From Haliotis asinina (Eukaryota; Mollusca; Gastropoda; Lepetellida; Haliotidae), in the NCBI RefSeq assembly GCF_037392515.1, contig NC_090283.1, forward strand, positions 30,582,249 through 30,646,248: 64,000 nucleotides of DNA. The letters run 5' to 3'. A program made the translations under genes and the position numbers. The notes below the pieces were generated by a model. That model saw only the letters and a program-made list of their open reading frames with translations, ran no database searches and was not told the DNA's origin. Positions 45,804 to 56,400 of this stretch are shown one piece after another. Numbering within the stretch: position 1 is the stretch's first letter; each line of letters opens with the position of its first letter.

Positions 45804-45845
45804 GGCGGAGGCGTCAGCTTCTACACATTATACGTCACATCACAG
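45804..45845 (+). CDS. Small candidate exon
   Basis: Using the AG at 45802-45803, the exon completes a Gly codon and reads RRRQLLHIIRHIT, ending at phase 1 before gtaggt. The stronger-looking acceptor at 45793 would give a stop in the required phase. Confidence 0.35.
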
Positions 45846-46020
45846 GTAGGTATAGTACCAGAATGGAGGACGGAAAGATCAGTTCAAATACCTATAATAA
45901 ATCATGTGCCATCTTTCATACTTGAACACAAATCATCTATGAATCCAACCGGCTCGAAATAAAGTCTTGATAACCTTCACGTGTAATTAATGCGAGTCAG
46001 ATGTTGGATTATTTCATGTA

Positions 46021-47304
46021 CAGTGTTCCCAGAAATTATTGAAAAAATCTTTGTTTTTTTCTAATGATACTACGATTGGAAAAAGGGCTTTCAATATGCA
46101 CTAAGCATACTAAATAAGGGAGACAACTCTTGGAGGCTTAGAAGGCAGCTCATTACGTCAAGAGATATCTCCCTTGTCTGAGCAGACGGCTTCCTGTGTT
46201 GACATGGCAGAATTTACAGCAAGAGAGAAATGAAAGCTCATTCTAGATGATTTTGAAAGGGGTGAGGCTGGTGCTAAAGTGTTAGCTTGTAGACATGGTA
46301 TTCCTTTGTCTACAGTATACAGAACTTTGAAGAATATTCAAACAGGAACCGGGATAGAGCACAAAGCAGGGGCAGGTCGGCCTAGGAAATTCAGTGTTGT
46401 GAATCGCCGAAGACTTGGGCAGATTGTGAGTAGGGGCAAAGTGAAAAGTGTTGAGAACATCAGAAATGAAATGATTAGCAGAGGAAGTCCTCAGGTATGC
46501 AATGAAACAGTTAGGCAGGAATTACAGAGATTTAATTGGGTGAAAAAGCGTGGAATTCCCTCGCCGTTGATGAAAGATGCACAAAAGGAAAAACGTTTAA
46601 ACTGGTGTCGGGCTAATGAAAATCAAGATTGGGATAATGTTTTCTTTTCGGATGAAAGTTCTGTTTGGCTTTTCCCTAATTGTGTGAAAATTTGGACCAA
46701 AGATACTGTCAAACCTATCTACCAGCGACCAAAACATAGCCCGAAGTTTCACATGTGGGGTGGCATATCGGCTCGCGGAGTGACGCCATTGTGTGTTTTC
46801 ACGGGAAACTTGACAAAAGAAAGATACGTTGACATTCTAAATGGTCACCTTCTTCCGACAGCACAAACATTGTATGAAGATGATTGGATTTTCCAGCATG
46901 ATAATGACTGACCCAAAACACACTGCGCGCTACACAAAACAGTGGTTGTCGGGCGACAATGTTCAAGTTTTAGACTGGCCCAGTAACAGCCCAGACCTAA
47001 ACCCAATTGAGAATGTGTGGGGAGTCATGAAGGACAGAATAAACCAAAAGGGACTGACAAATATTGAAGGCCGAGGTGGTCCAATATTGGGATACCCTGT
47101 CACACGATTACCTACAAACTTTGATGGGTAGTGTGCCTAGGCGTATTCAGGCATGCATTGCTGAGCGAGGAGGTCTAACAAAGTACTAAAACAAGACTGA
47201 GACTGTAAAAGGATGATGTTTTAACATGTTTATGTAAGTAAAACGCCATAAACGTAATGAGTTACATGACGCAACATGATTCTCAATAATTTCTGGGAAT
47301 ACTA
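46021..47304 (+). mobile_element. Tc1-family transposon, 1284 bp, with TA target duplication
   Basis: The ends are cagtgttcccagaaattatt and its inverted match (right end reads aataatttctgggaatacta). TA flanks both sides (46019-46020 and 47305-47306). The transposase spans ATG 46204 to TAA 47187-47189: FTAREK, then HTH (ACRHGIPLSTVYRTLKN), FFSDESSVW, FQHDND, and SPDLNPIENVWGVMKDRI. Thirty-four residues separate the second Asp and the Glu, the DD34E spacing of Tc1. Lesions are TGA at 46231-46233 (probably CGA), a tandem TGAC duplication at about 46906-46914, and a frame change near 47080. The copy is young but inactive. Confidence 0.95.
46204..47189 (+). pseudogene. Tc1 transposase, DD34E, three lesions
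   Basis: See the enclosing transposon. The longest intact stretch is 46234-46908 and carries the DNA-binding domain and the first catalytic Asp. The duplicated TGAC moves the second catalytic block (DPKHTARYTKQWLS, SPDLNPIENVWG) into another frame. The C-terminus AERGGLTKY is again in a different frame. Confidence 0.93.
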
Positions 47305-47324
47305 TATGTTCATCTTCCAAACAG

Positions 47325-47422
47325 GAAACAAGATGCCCGACGCTGGTGTAGCTGTATCAGAGAAGTTCCAACCTGCACAGATGACATCACAAGACGTCTA
47401 TGAAACTGTGACCAATGTATGA
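47325..47422 (+). CDS. Candidate last exon after the Tc1 insertion
   Basis: Acceptor cttccaaacag, then NKMPDAGVAVSEKFQPAQMT and SQDVYETVTNV, stop TGA. Only 18 nt of host sequence separate it from the Tc1 target duplication. The YETV motif is a possible phosphotyrosine/PDZ-like end, which is speculative. Confidence 0.45.
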
Positions 47423-48178
47423 CCATTAATCACATGGGTTTCTGGGATCAGAATATTTCCCCAACAGCCAATTCTGAATAAATGGATTGGACGTTGCACA
47501 TGCTATGTACCCATCATATCTGTTTCATAGTGTATAACACAGCGCTGAACTTTATAGAGGGAATATTACGGAGTGTAGTATGAGTGTAGTGTTAAATCAT
47601 TTCCAAAACATACTTATCTTTTATGTCTGCATAATCGTTTAATGTCCAGAGAAGAAAAGGGGAACTTAAGCTAGATGTTTGAAGTGTTCATTCTACATAC
47701 CGATCTATGAAACTGTCACCAAGATAAGTCCATTGCTCCCATGGGTCTCCGGCTCAGAACAAGTGCCCTGCTGAATAAATGGATTGGGTGTGGCACATGC
47801 TATGTATCCATCATCTCTGTTATACAATCTATAACAAGGCGCTGTTATAAAGTTGAAACAACAGGGCGCGGTTATATAGATGTAATATTGCGGAGTGTAG
47901 CATTTAACAACAACAAAAAAAATAGTTTATAAATGCTTATCATTCATCTCTGAAGTAATTTTAATGTCTAGTGAAGAAAGGAACTTAAACCTATTTATTA
48001 TTCTACATTAAGATATAGGTATGTACAAATAAAGCTTATACTATGTCACACTCATTTCACACTTTTCAGCTTACAAGAGCATCATCAACAAGATGCTCTT
48101 TCACGTGTGATCTTGTCACTGAAAAACATGTCACTGAGATTTTATGTTTTAGATATCATTGAAACTGATATTTTTCTA
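47423..48178. repeat. Spacer with a ~310-bp duplicated segment
   Basis: Segments near 47425-47660 and 47705-47980 are diverged copies: both have atgggtctccggatcagaa-like text, ctgaataaatggattggacg, gcacatgctatgtacccatc and taacacagcgctg. It looks like a tandem duplication beginning at the end of the candidate last exon (tatgaaactgtgaccaa versus tatgaaactgtcaccaa). Confidence 0.65.
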
Positions 48179-48446
48179 AGACCCGTGAAGGTCACGGGGT
48201 AGAATAGGCCCTCAGCAACCCATGCTTGCCACAAAGGGCGACTATGCTTGTCGTAAGAGGCGACTAACGTGATCGGGTGGTCAGGCTAGCTGACTTGGTT
48301 GACGCATATCAGCGGTTCCCAAATGCGCGGATCGATGCTCATGTTGTTGATCACTGGATTGTCTGGTCCAGACTCGATTATTTACAGACCGCCGCCATAT
48401 AGCTGGAATATTGCTGAGTAAAACTAAACTCACTCACTAACTCACT
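48179..48446 (+). repeat. SINE, family B, sense copy
   Basis: Runs from cacggggtagaataggccct through gtcgtaagaggcgactaacg, cactggattgtctggtccag and ccgccgccatatagctggaa to aaactaaactcactcactaa. The copy is close to full length. Confidence 0.92.
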
Positions 48447-49615
48447 GATATTTTTCTAAACTAATATTGTCATGCTGCATGCTTCTAGTACTTTTATACA
48501 GCATCTTTAAATTCATATTCCGGATTAAAATATTAACATCTAACATTCACTGCTTCCTGTACTAATTCTCTCCTGAGATAGCCAGATATCATGAAATCCA
48601 AATCGATACAAGTCTCCTCAGCTTCTACATGCCTATCAAGGCAAGTCACGTTTTCACACCCTTCGCCGTAGGACATCTGTATTAAGACTTATTCGATCTG
48701 TTTGTCTCGATTTTCGTTGTTCTCAGACAGACAGACAGACAGGCAACTATTTTGAGCCACCTCTCCACATCCTATGACATAAAACGTCAGACGTGCACGT
48801 CATTCCCCAGTAACAGGGGACATACCTCCAGAATATAACGGAGCGGTAAAATATCCCAATTGCTCAGACTGGAACATATCAATTAAATTTTCCGTTTGAA
48901 AAAAGAGCCCACTTACGTGTGTACAATTTCATTTGCGCTAACAAACCATGTTCTGTTTCTTCAAGTACCTATGAAATTACCAATCTTCCAATATTTTAAC
49001 TTCAAAATACCAGTATTAATTGATACTTAACGATCCGGTTGCCATAACTGACGTAACTCGCTATCTATAACTTAAAACTAAGGGAATGTTACAATATCGC
49101 CATGAGGAAAAGAGGGTTGCTCCCTTTTAATTATCTGCCTTTGATTTCCATGGCATCAAAACGTGCTCCAAAATGCTAGATATGCTCTTATTTCTGTTGG
49201 TTTCATATGACATTTTACTAATGAAAGTGTCTTTACAAGTGGCTCCAAAAGTGTCAAATATTCTACCAAATGCTTTAAGTTTTTAATTTTGTTTAACTTT
49301 ATTAGTTGAGACTGGCACTGGCTGACCATTTAACAATTCACATTATTTTGGTATTTTTGCTTGTTTCAAGCAGGGATATATCAGTTTATCCTAATAGCCT
49401 AAGTCTTAAATGTTTTTGTAGGACTGTAAAATGACAGTTTTATAGACAAAATATTTAACGGAAAGTATCATCACGCCTTGACTCCTCGTCGAACACAACA
49501 GAGTGTAATGAAACAAACTACCATTTCCGTCGGCTAATGTTATGTGAAAGTTAATGATGATGCACACGCACATGTCACATAGAACTTAACGTCCGACTTC
49601 CAAATTAGAGAGTAT
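48447..49615. other. Spacer, no gene recognised
   Basis: AT-rich sequence with a short (cagacaga)n run at about 48725; nothing else recognised. Confidence 0.5.
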
Positions 49616-49627
49616 CACTCATGAAGC

Positions 49628-51395
49628 ATGGAAACGACTGACGATATCCTGGCTAACGGTGTGTCATCATACACTGACGACATCCTGGCTGATGGTGTGT
49701 CATCATACACTGACGACATCCTGGCTGATGATGTGTCATCATACACTGAAGACATCCTGGCTGACGGTGTGTCATCATACACTGACGACATCCTGGCTGA
49801 TGATGTGTCATCATACACTGATAACATCCTGGCTGATGATGTGTCATCATACACTGATAACATCCTGGCTGATGATGTGTCATCATACACTGATAACATC
49901 CTGGCTGATGGTGTGTCATCATACACTGACGACATCCTGGCTGACGGTGTGTCATCATACACTGATGACATCCTGGCTGATGGTGTGTCATCATACACTG
50001 ATGACATCCTGGCTGATGGTGTGTCATCATACACTGACGACATCCTGGCTGATGGTGTGTCATCATACACTGACGACATCCTGGCTGACGGTGTGTCATC
50101 ATACACTGACGACATCCTGGCTGATGGTGTGTCATCATACACTGATGACATCCTGGCTGATGATGTGTCATCATACACTGACGACATCCTGGCTGACGGT
50201 GTGTCATCATACACTGACGACATGCTGGCTGATGATGTGTCATCATACACTGACAACATCCTGGCTGATGGTGTGTCATCATACACTGACGACATCCTGG
50301 CTGATGGTGTGTCATCATACACTGATGACATCCTGGCTGATGGTGTGTCATCATACACTGATGACATCCTGGCTGATGGTGTGTCATCATACACTGACGA
50401 CATCCTGGCTGATGGTGTGTCATCATACACTGACGACATCCTGGCTGGCTGACGGTGTGTCATCATACACTGACGACATCCTGGCTGACGGTGTGTCATC
50501 ATACACTGACGACATCCTGGCTGACGGTGTCTCATCATACACTGACGACATCCTGGCTGACGGTGTGTCATCATACACTGACGACATCCTGGCTGATGGT
50601 GTGTCATCATACACTGACGACATCCTGGCTCATGGTGTGTCATCATACACTGACGACATCCTGGCTGGCTGACGGTGTGTCATCATACACTGACGACATA
50701 CTGGCTGACGGTGTGTCATCATGCACTGACGACATCCTGGCTGACGGTGTGTCATCATGCACTGACGACATCCTGGCTGACGGCGTGTCATCATACACTG
50801 ACGACATCCTGGCTGATGGTGTGTCATCATACACTGACGACATCCTGGCTGATGGTGTGTCATCATACACTGATGACATCCTGGCTGATGGTGTGTCATC
50901 ATACACTGACGACATCCTGGCTGATGGTGTGTCATCATACACTGACGACATCCTGGCTGGCTGATGGTGTGTCATCATACACTGACGACATCCTGGCTGA
51001 CGGTGTGTCATCATACACTGACGACATCCTGGCTGACGGTGTGTCATCATACACTGACGACATCCTGGCTGACGGTGTGTCATCATACACTGACGACATC
51101 CTGGCTGATGGTGTGTCATCATACACTGACGACATCCTGGCTGACGGTGTGTCATCATACACTGATGACATCCTGGCTGATGGTGTGTCATCATACACTG
51201 ACGACATCCTGGCTGATGGTGTGTCATACACTGACGATATCCTGGCTGATGGTGTGTCATCATACACTGACGACATCCTGGCTGATGGTGTGTCATCATA
51301 CACTGACGACATCCTGGCTGACGGTGTGTCATCATGCACTGACGACATCCTGGCTGACGGTGTGTCATCATACATTAACAGGCAAATGTCCTGTT
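49628..51395. repeat. 36-bp satellite, about 49 copies
   Basis: Unit: gatggtgtgtcatcatacac plus tgacgacatcctggct. Both strands are open in several frames because 36 is a multiple of three. Three 4-bp GGCT slips (near 50448, 50668 and 50958) change frame, and one unit at 51226 lacks a cat triplet. Most variants between units are CG to TG or CA. Confidence 0.96.
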
Positions 51396-52443
51396 GTTGG
51401 CACTGCTAAAACAGACGTACATCAGTGACATCCATTAGACCCTCGTGTCAAGCTGTAGACAGTAAGTGGATGTGTGGTGTGATTAGATACATTGTCAAGA
51501 GTCGAACTTTTATACTTGGTGTGTCAAGCACTATAACCGCTGTGCTATTCCCCGAAGTTATGATATGCAGTATTCCATTTACCTACAGCCAAGTATCACT
51601 GCAGCCAATCAAACATCCTAACGTCTTCCTCCGCATGTTTATACATGAATATGAATACTGCGCTTTACATTTTGGGGAGACATTATTTTTTTGCAAATTT
51701 AATATAATTTCCCCGTAACTGTTGGTACAGATCCAGTCAATATATTTTTAAATCATAAAACATGTCATCACTGATGATTTTAATGTCAGATTTAACCGTC
51801 TAACAATAAATTCAGTTTGTATAAATGTTATAAATGTTAGCGCACTCATACAATGTGTTCAGACTGTGGTCAGTGATTGAAGCGGACGTAGAAGTTATCA
51901 GTTGATACTGCGTCTGTTCAACACAGATGTAAAAATGTCGTCAAACAACTACCTTGTCGGTCTTATTGTTTATTAATTGTATAAGAAGAGTTTAGAATTC
52001 CAATGACGATATTTTTAGTTTTGTAGTTTTATGATATGGAAACAGTTCTATATTTATGCACTGATTGTCGACACTTGAACGCTCAACTGCAACTTTGTAA
52101 AAAGTGTTTGAGATACTGTTTATTTGTTTATCAATGCTGATAAAAATGTATGAAAGACATTTAGAATACACATACAACTATTTTCACAGCGTCATATGAT
52201 GTCTATTTAAAGTCCAGTTATATGACACATTTCACACACTGACGAAAATGGCACCTGATATTCGGACATCCCACAGAATCCAGTCAAGCAGGAAAACAAC
52301 ACATTTAGCTGACCTCGTTACATTCTTGTACACAACAAACAGCACACAGACAGACAACTTATACGTCCGCCTCAATCACTACAATTACATTTGACAGTAT
52401 AAATAAGTAATACATACATGTTTATACATGTTTATTTTATTGT
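51396..52443. other. Spacer; tRNA-like SINE head at 51497-51556
   Basis: On the minus strand 51497-51556 reads ggggaatagcacagcggtta, then a B-box-like aaagttcgactc, a tRNA-derived SINE head. The rest is AT-rich with no recognised feature. Confidence 0.45.
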
Positions 52444-52868
52444 CTAATTCAATGCGTCATAGATAAGTGATTTCTTGGTGTCAGTCATGGTGATATCTGT
52501 CCCACTTATCACCTTCATGTTGACTGTATAGCCATCTGGCCACCCAGCACCAAACACGGGAAGAAGAGACCCCCTCCACTCAACATCCATTTGGCTAAAA
52601 CAACCTCTCTGTCCAGTCTGGCGAGTCCCCCCCTGCCCACATCCAGCACAACGCCATAGTGGAGAGTGGCCTGTGTGCTGAGTGTGTTAGACATTGTGTT
52701 TCTGTAACACTCCCCCTCCTCCCTCTTCTGCCACGCCCTGGTACAGAGACTCTCTCGGTGTGTGCCAAAGGTCCCTAGACTTTTCACACAGTGGGTAGTA
52801 TTCTCGGCAGGATAAAGCCAAAGGATATTTTCTGTATCCGTTGGGGTCATATACGGATATCGATGCAA
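52444..52868 (-). pseudogene. SPRY/B30.2-like C-terminal remnant with a frameshift
   Basis: The minus strand reads LHYGVVLDVGRGGLARLDRE, then after a one-base shift near 52590 continues DVEWRGSLLPVFGAGWPDGY, TVNMKVISG and ends at TAG. The order GVVLDVGRGxLxxxD, then LLPVFG, matches the last strands of SPRY domains. SPRY domains occur at the C-terminus of many TRIM-like proteins. No other exon of such a gene is evident nearby. Confidence 0.45.
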
Positions 52869-53065
52869 ATTAGAGAGGTCATATGCAAATTATAGGGACT
52901 GCCTTCAGAGGACACATAGGAATCCAGGTGCACAATGCCACGCGAACATTAAAGTGTAATTTTGTTCTGAAATTCCACGCGGATTGTTTGTTCTTTTTTC
53001 AAACGTAGGCTCTTTAGCATAAAAGCTGGGAACTATATAATGTAACGCAGTCAAATGAGTAATCA

Positions 53066-54660
53066 GTAGAGATAGATAGATAGATAGATAGATCTAAAGT
53101 TTAATAGGTGTTCGGAAAACAAGGCCCTTTTACACGTTGCCCATCATAAAGGTTTGCTAATTTTCTAAACGTTTATAAAATTGTAAGACTGCCACACGCT
53201 TTGATAAAAGCAAGAATTACATTCTGACTATCATTGCGAGAGATATTCCTTGAGCTCAAGAGTGCAGTCAAGGAGATGTCAATATTGAGAGATATGAGAG
53301 ATTCTGTCATCGTCTTACTTTGAGTTACGTATTTTTGGCAATGCAGTAAGTAATGGGCCACATTATCTAGCTGATTAGACACTGAGCAGATTTTAGGCAC
53401 CAAGACCACATTGCCAAAGACGAAGTCTTCTTAAAATCACGTCTTCTCTACCTTTACTTTTGGATAATTGTGACTCTGTTACAAAAGGCTTGATGCCATA
53501 GAGATGGCGTCCTTTTAAGTATGATGTCCATCTAATTCTGCACTCATTTCTAAACAGTCCAACATGAGCAGGTATCCATGAAAATTCAATATCTGAAAGA
53601 TCTTTACTTAAATCCTTAAAGAGATCAAGTACAATATTAATCAACATTTGCCGATCCGAATCGCTAGTAAAGCACTGACAGAATCACTGAAAATGACCGC
53701 GGATACAGGCCTCAACAAAACAATCCAACGCAAAGCTTCAATGATTGCTGCCAATTCAGCAGAAAACACTGATAAGCGATCAGCTAATCGAAATTTCTCT
53801 GTTGTCAGTGGCTAATGAAGATACATGCAGCAAAATGACCGGACACTGGCAACTTAGATCCATCGGTGTAAATCTGTATAGCATTGATCCACTGTATACA
53901 TCGGACATATTCCTCGGCTAGAGCTCCTACACCAGGTCCAGGCTCAGATTTAGTTGCTTGTTCCAGGATATCAAGGTAAACAGATGCACGTTCAAGCAAC
54001 CAAAGTGGATTCTTAGGCAGAGCATTCACATCGTCTATGGCAGCAGCATCAAGTACTTTATGATGGAAATCAGTTCTCTGAGAATTCATCCCATGTGGCC
54101 CCATACCTTCTTTCCGGGGATCTCGAAAACACTCAACACAATCTCCCAATACAGCTGACGTTGGGAGTGTAATCACAAATTCACGTTTAGCATGTATCTA
54201 ACTGTCTGAGATGCCATAGGCATTTCACATCATTCAGCATGTAGAGTCTCAACAGAGGTAGTTTTGAATGCTCAAAGGCGTATTCGTAGGGCTTTTGACT
54301 GAATAACATCTAGTCTTGCCTTCTGCGTAGCACGTGCAAATCCATATGTTTGACAGCGGAATCAAGTCGTGATCTAATGAGTGCACGATATAACAGCAAT
54401 AAACACTTCCTGTCGGCACCCCATTTGGTACTGGAAATATTTCTCAGTAGGTTCAAGACAGTTCATATGAGGTTTCTTGGTAAGCCCAAAGACGTATATA
54501 CGTCTTTGGTAAGCCTCATATCAAACCAGAGTCCCATAAAGTTCACTTTATCCACAAACTCCAAAGGAGAACAGCATTGAATTATGAGGAATCTTCTTCC
54601 AAGTAAAACCGATTGCAGATTTAGAAGCTTAAAATCTTAAAATCTTTTTGTAAACACCAA
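53066..54660 (-). mobile_element. LINE 3' fragment with RNase H domain, decayed
   Basis: From high to low coordinate the minus strand shows the end of a reverse transcriptase (FMGLWFDMRLTKDV, LLLLYRALIRSRLDS), then RNase H (IYTDGSKLPVSGHFAACIF, IEFSWIPAHVGLFRNE) and a C-terminal cysteine/histidine part (VAHYLLHCQKYV). It ends in a (TATC)n tail, plus-strand GATA repeats at 53069-53094. An RNase H domain after the RT places it in the I/R1-type group of non-LTR elements. It is 5'-truncated with several frame changes. Confidence 0.8.
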
Positions 54661-55799
54661 GTTTGGACAAGATGGAGAGTCATCAGTAGAAAATTGCGGC
54701 ACCGACCTTGTGACGTCACGTATTACTACGCACGTATTTGCCCCTCATGAACAGTTGTGGTAAAAGTGTTGCAGCTGTTCGAATCCACACACGTCACATT
54801 TAATGTCAGTGAAGATCTGTGGTGAAAGTGATTTTAGCGGACATAGAATATACCTATTTACTGCGTGTGTCCTGTTCACAGGATTGCACGGTATTACCGT
54901 TATACCAGAATATCGCAATTCGCTTTCAGACGATACGTATTGCAATACTGTTTTCCTGAGAACCGGTTTTGTGGGTAAAGAATAGAAAGTTCAGTTATAT
55001 GTAATGTAGAAAGTAGGACTGACTTGCACAGTCAGTGTCACTCACTGTCAAACTAAGTCCCAATGTGTCACAATACGGGTACTGCTGAAACGCAGTGAAA
55101 AGGGTCATTTTGTTTGATGGGACCATGGCATTACATCGAGATATCCGAACTTGAATATCGAGAAATCCGTATTCAGATAAAAGGGCTTGAATAATGATAC
55201 ATTATGAAGGGTTTTGCCTGGACTGAGAAGTTACATCAAGACAACAGACACATGAGTTATCATAGTTCGACACAACGGTGCTTGACTGCATATTTCAATA
55301 CAGTTCATTTGCAAGTACACATCCCTAGTGCACAGGTATGCAACGAAATTTACTGGATTGTTTCTATCTCAATTCTCCTGCACAGTGTTCTGTCTACAAA
55401 TCACATGGAATATCCACAGCAATATTTTCATTGAGTCATTTAATCTATTAACAACAAAATTTCAACGGTAACATTCCAACAACGCTGACTCATTGAGACC
55501 TCAACATTGATCAACTACACAATGTAGTTTACAGATTCCCCTCGAAGCTGCCAAGTCACTTTTCGGAGATAAATTGTTACCAGTTTAAACTGGCAATGTT
55601 GTGGTATGTGTCACCTGTCATTTTTGGCACTTCGACGGCTTTACTCAGACAGTGAGGTGACCATATGTTGTTTCTTATATGACCAATAGATACTATACAT
55701 TTTTGTGTTTATGCATATTTAGCAGACATAATATTTTCGAGGTAAATCAGTCCGAAGTCGGACGCCTTGTCCACATACACAAACCCCATCAGCAAGGTG
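54661..55799. other. Spacer, no gene recognised
   Basis: Short frames at 54745-54985 on both strands and at 55204-55434 have no recognised domain. Confidence 0.45.
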
Positions 55800-55804
55800 T
55801 TAAG

Positions 55805-55944
55805 TTAAGGACTCCTTTCAACAATATGCCGGTAATATCACGATTGGGAACATCAGAAACTGACGTCACACAATATACCCATGTGGAGAATCGCACCCGT
55901 GTTTTCGACGGGAGGGGTGAACGCTTTAACCATTAGGCTACTGT
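55805..55944 (-). repeat. tRNA-derived SINE, family A, antisense copy
   Basis: Contains caacaatatgccggtaatat, acccatgtggagaatcgcac (B-box complement) and cgctttaaccattaggctac (A-box complement). The SINE 5' end is at the right. Confidence 0.8.
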
Positions 55945-56400
55945 TACGAGATGGGTTTTCCGTGATTTGAGTTGCTAATAATCATTATGTAATTGGGTCA
56001 CAATATTTAAGGTTTTAGTATTAGTTATTATGGGTCACATTTCCTATAGAGAATTATTTTAGAGTCACGCCTCTAGGGCAATACTTTAGAGTTACCTCCC
56101 TTTGAAAAACATAAACACGAGACGGTTCTAGACCATTCCGCGTTATTGGCGATGGTCGTGTGAGCTCAAACCTTCAGGAAATGACTGAAGGTATATTTAA
56201 ATGCTAGTTGCCGTGTTGTCGACGGACACGGACACGTTTACTCGTGTACATATTCTGCCTCTGCGTCAACGCTTGATCTACGTAATCGCTGTCTGACCGC
56301 TCGCTGTGTTACATTCTGCATAACTGTTTCTCACTCTCGCACTAAGACTTATAAGTTGTTCACTGGTCACGAGAATGACATGGCTTGATGTACCCACGAT
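55945..56400. mobile_element. Possible solo LTR
   Basis: Directly at the 5' side of the SINE begins tgttacgag. A promoter-like tatatttaaatgc follows near 56190, and the block looks LTR-like. No internal region is present. The right end is not defined and no target duplication is clear. Named only as a possible fossil LTR, family unknown. Confidence 0.25.

Larger units (their letters stand above)
42206..47422 (+). other. Tentative multi-exon gene: CARD, coiled coils, short C-terminal exons
   Basis: Splice-flanked blocks lie in one direction: 42206-42394 (CARD), 43027-43090, 43348-43479, 44760-45327, 45804-45845 and 47325-47422. The last three have compatible phases: 45327 ends at phase 1, the acceptor at 45803 restores frame, and 45845 joins 47325 to give LHIIRHITG then NKMPDAGVAVSEKF and a stop. 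The upstream links are not proven, and two blocks carry lesions (TGA in the CARD, an 11-A run that shifts frame at 43377). It could be one decaying gene or pieces of two. CARD plus coiled coil suggests an innate-immune adaptor, which is inference. Confidence 0.35.

Noticed and set aside
49628-51395. CRISPR-like array
   Set aside because: Units are head to tail with no unique spacers, and the sequence is from an animal genome.
49615-51428. Repetitive proteins of 240-340 codons
   Set aside because: Frames exist on both strands, are broken by 4-bp slips, and vary by CpG decay and not by codon position.
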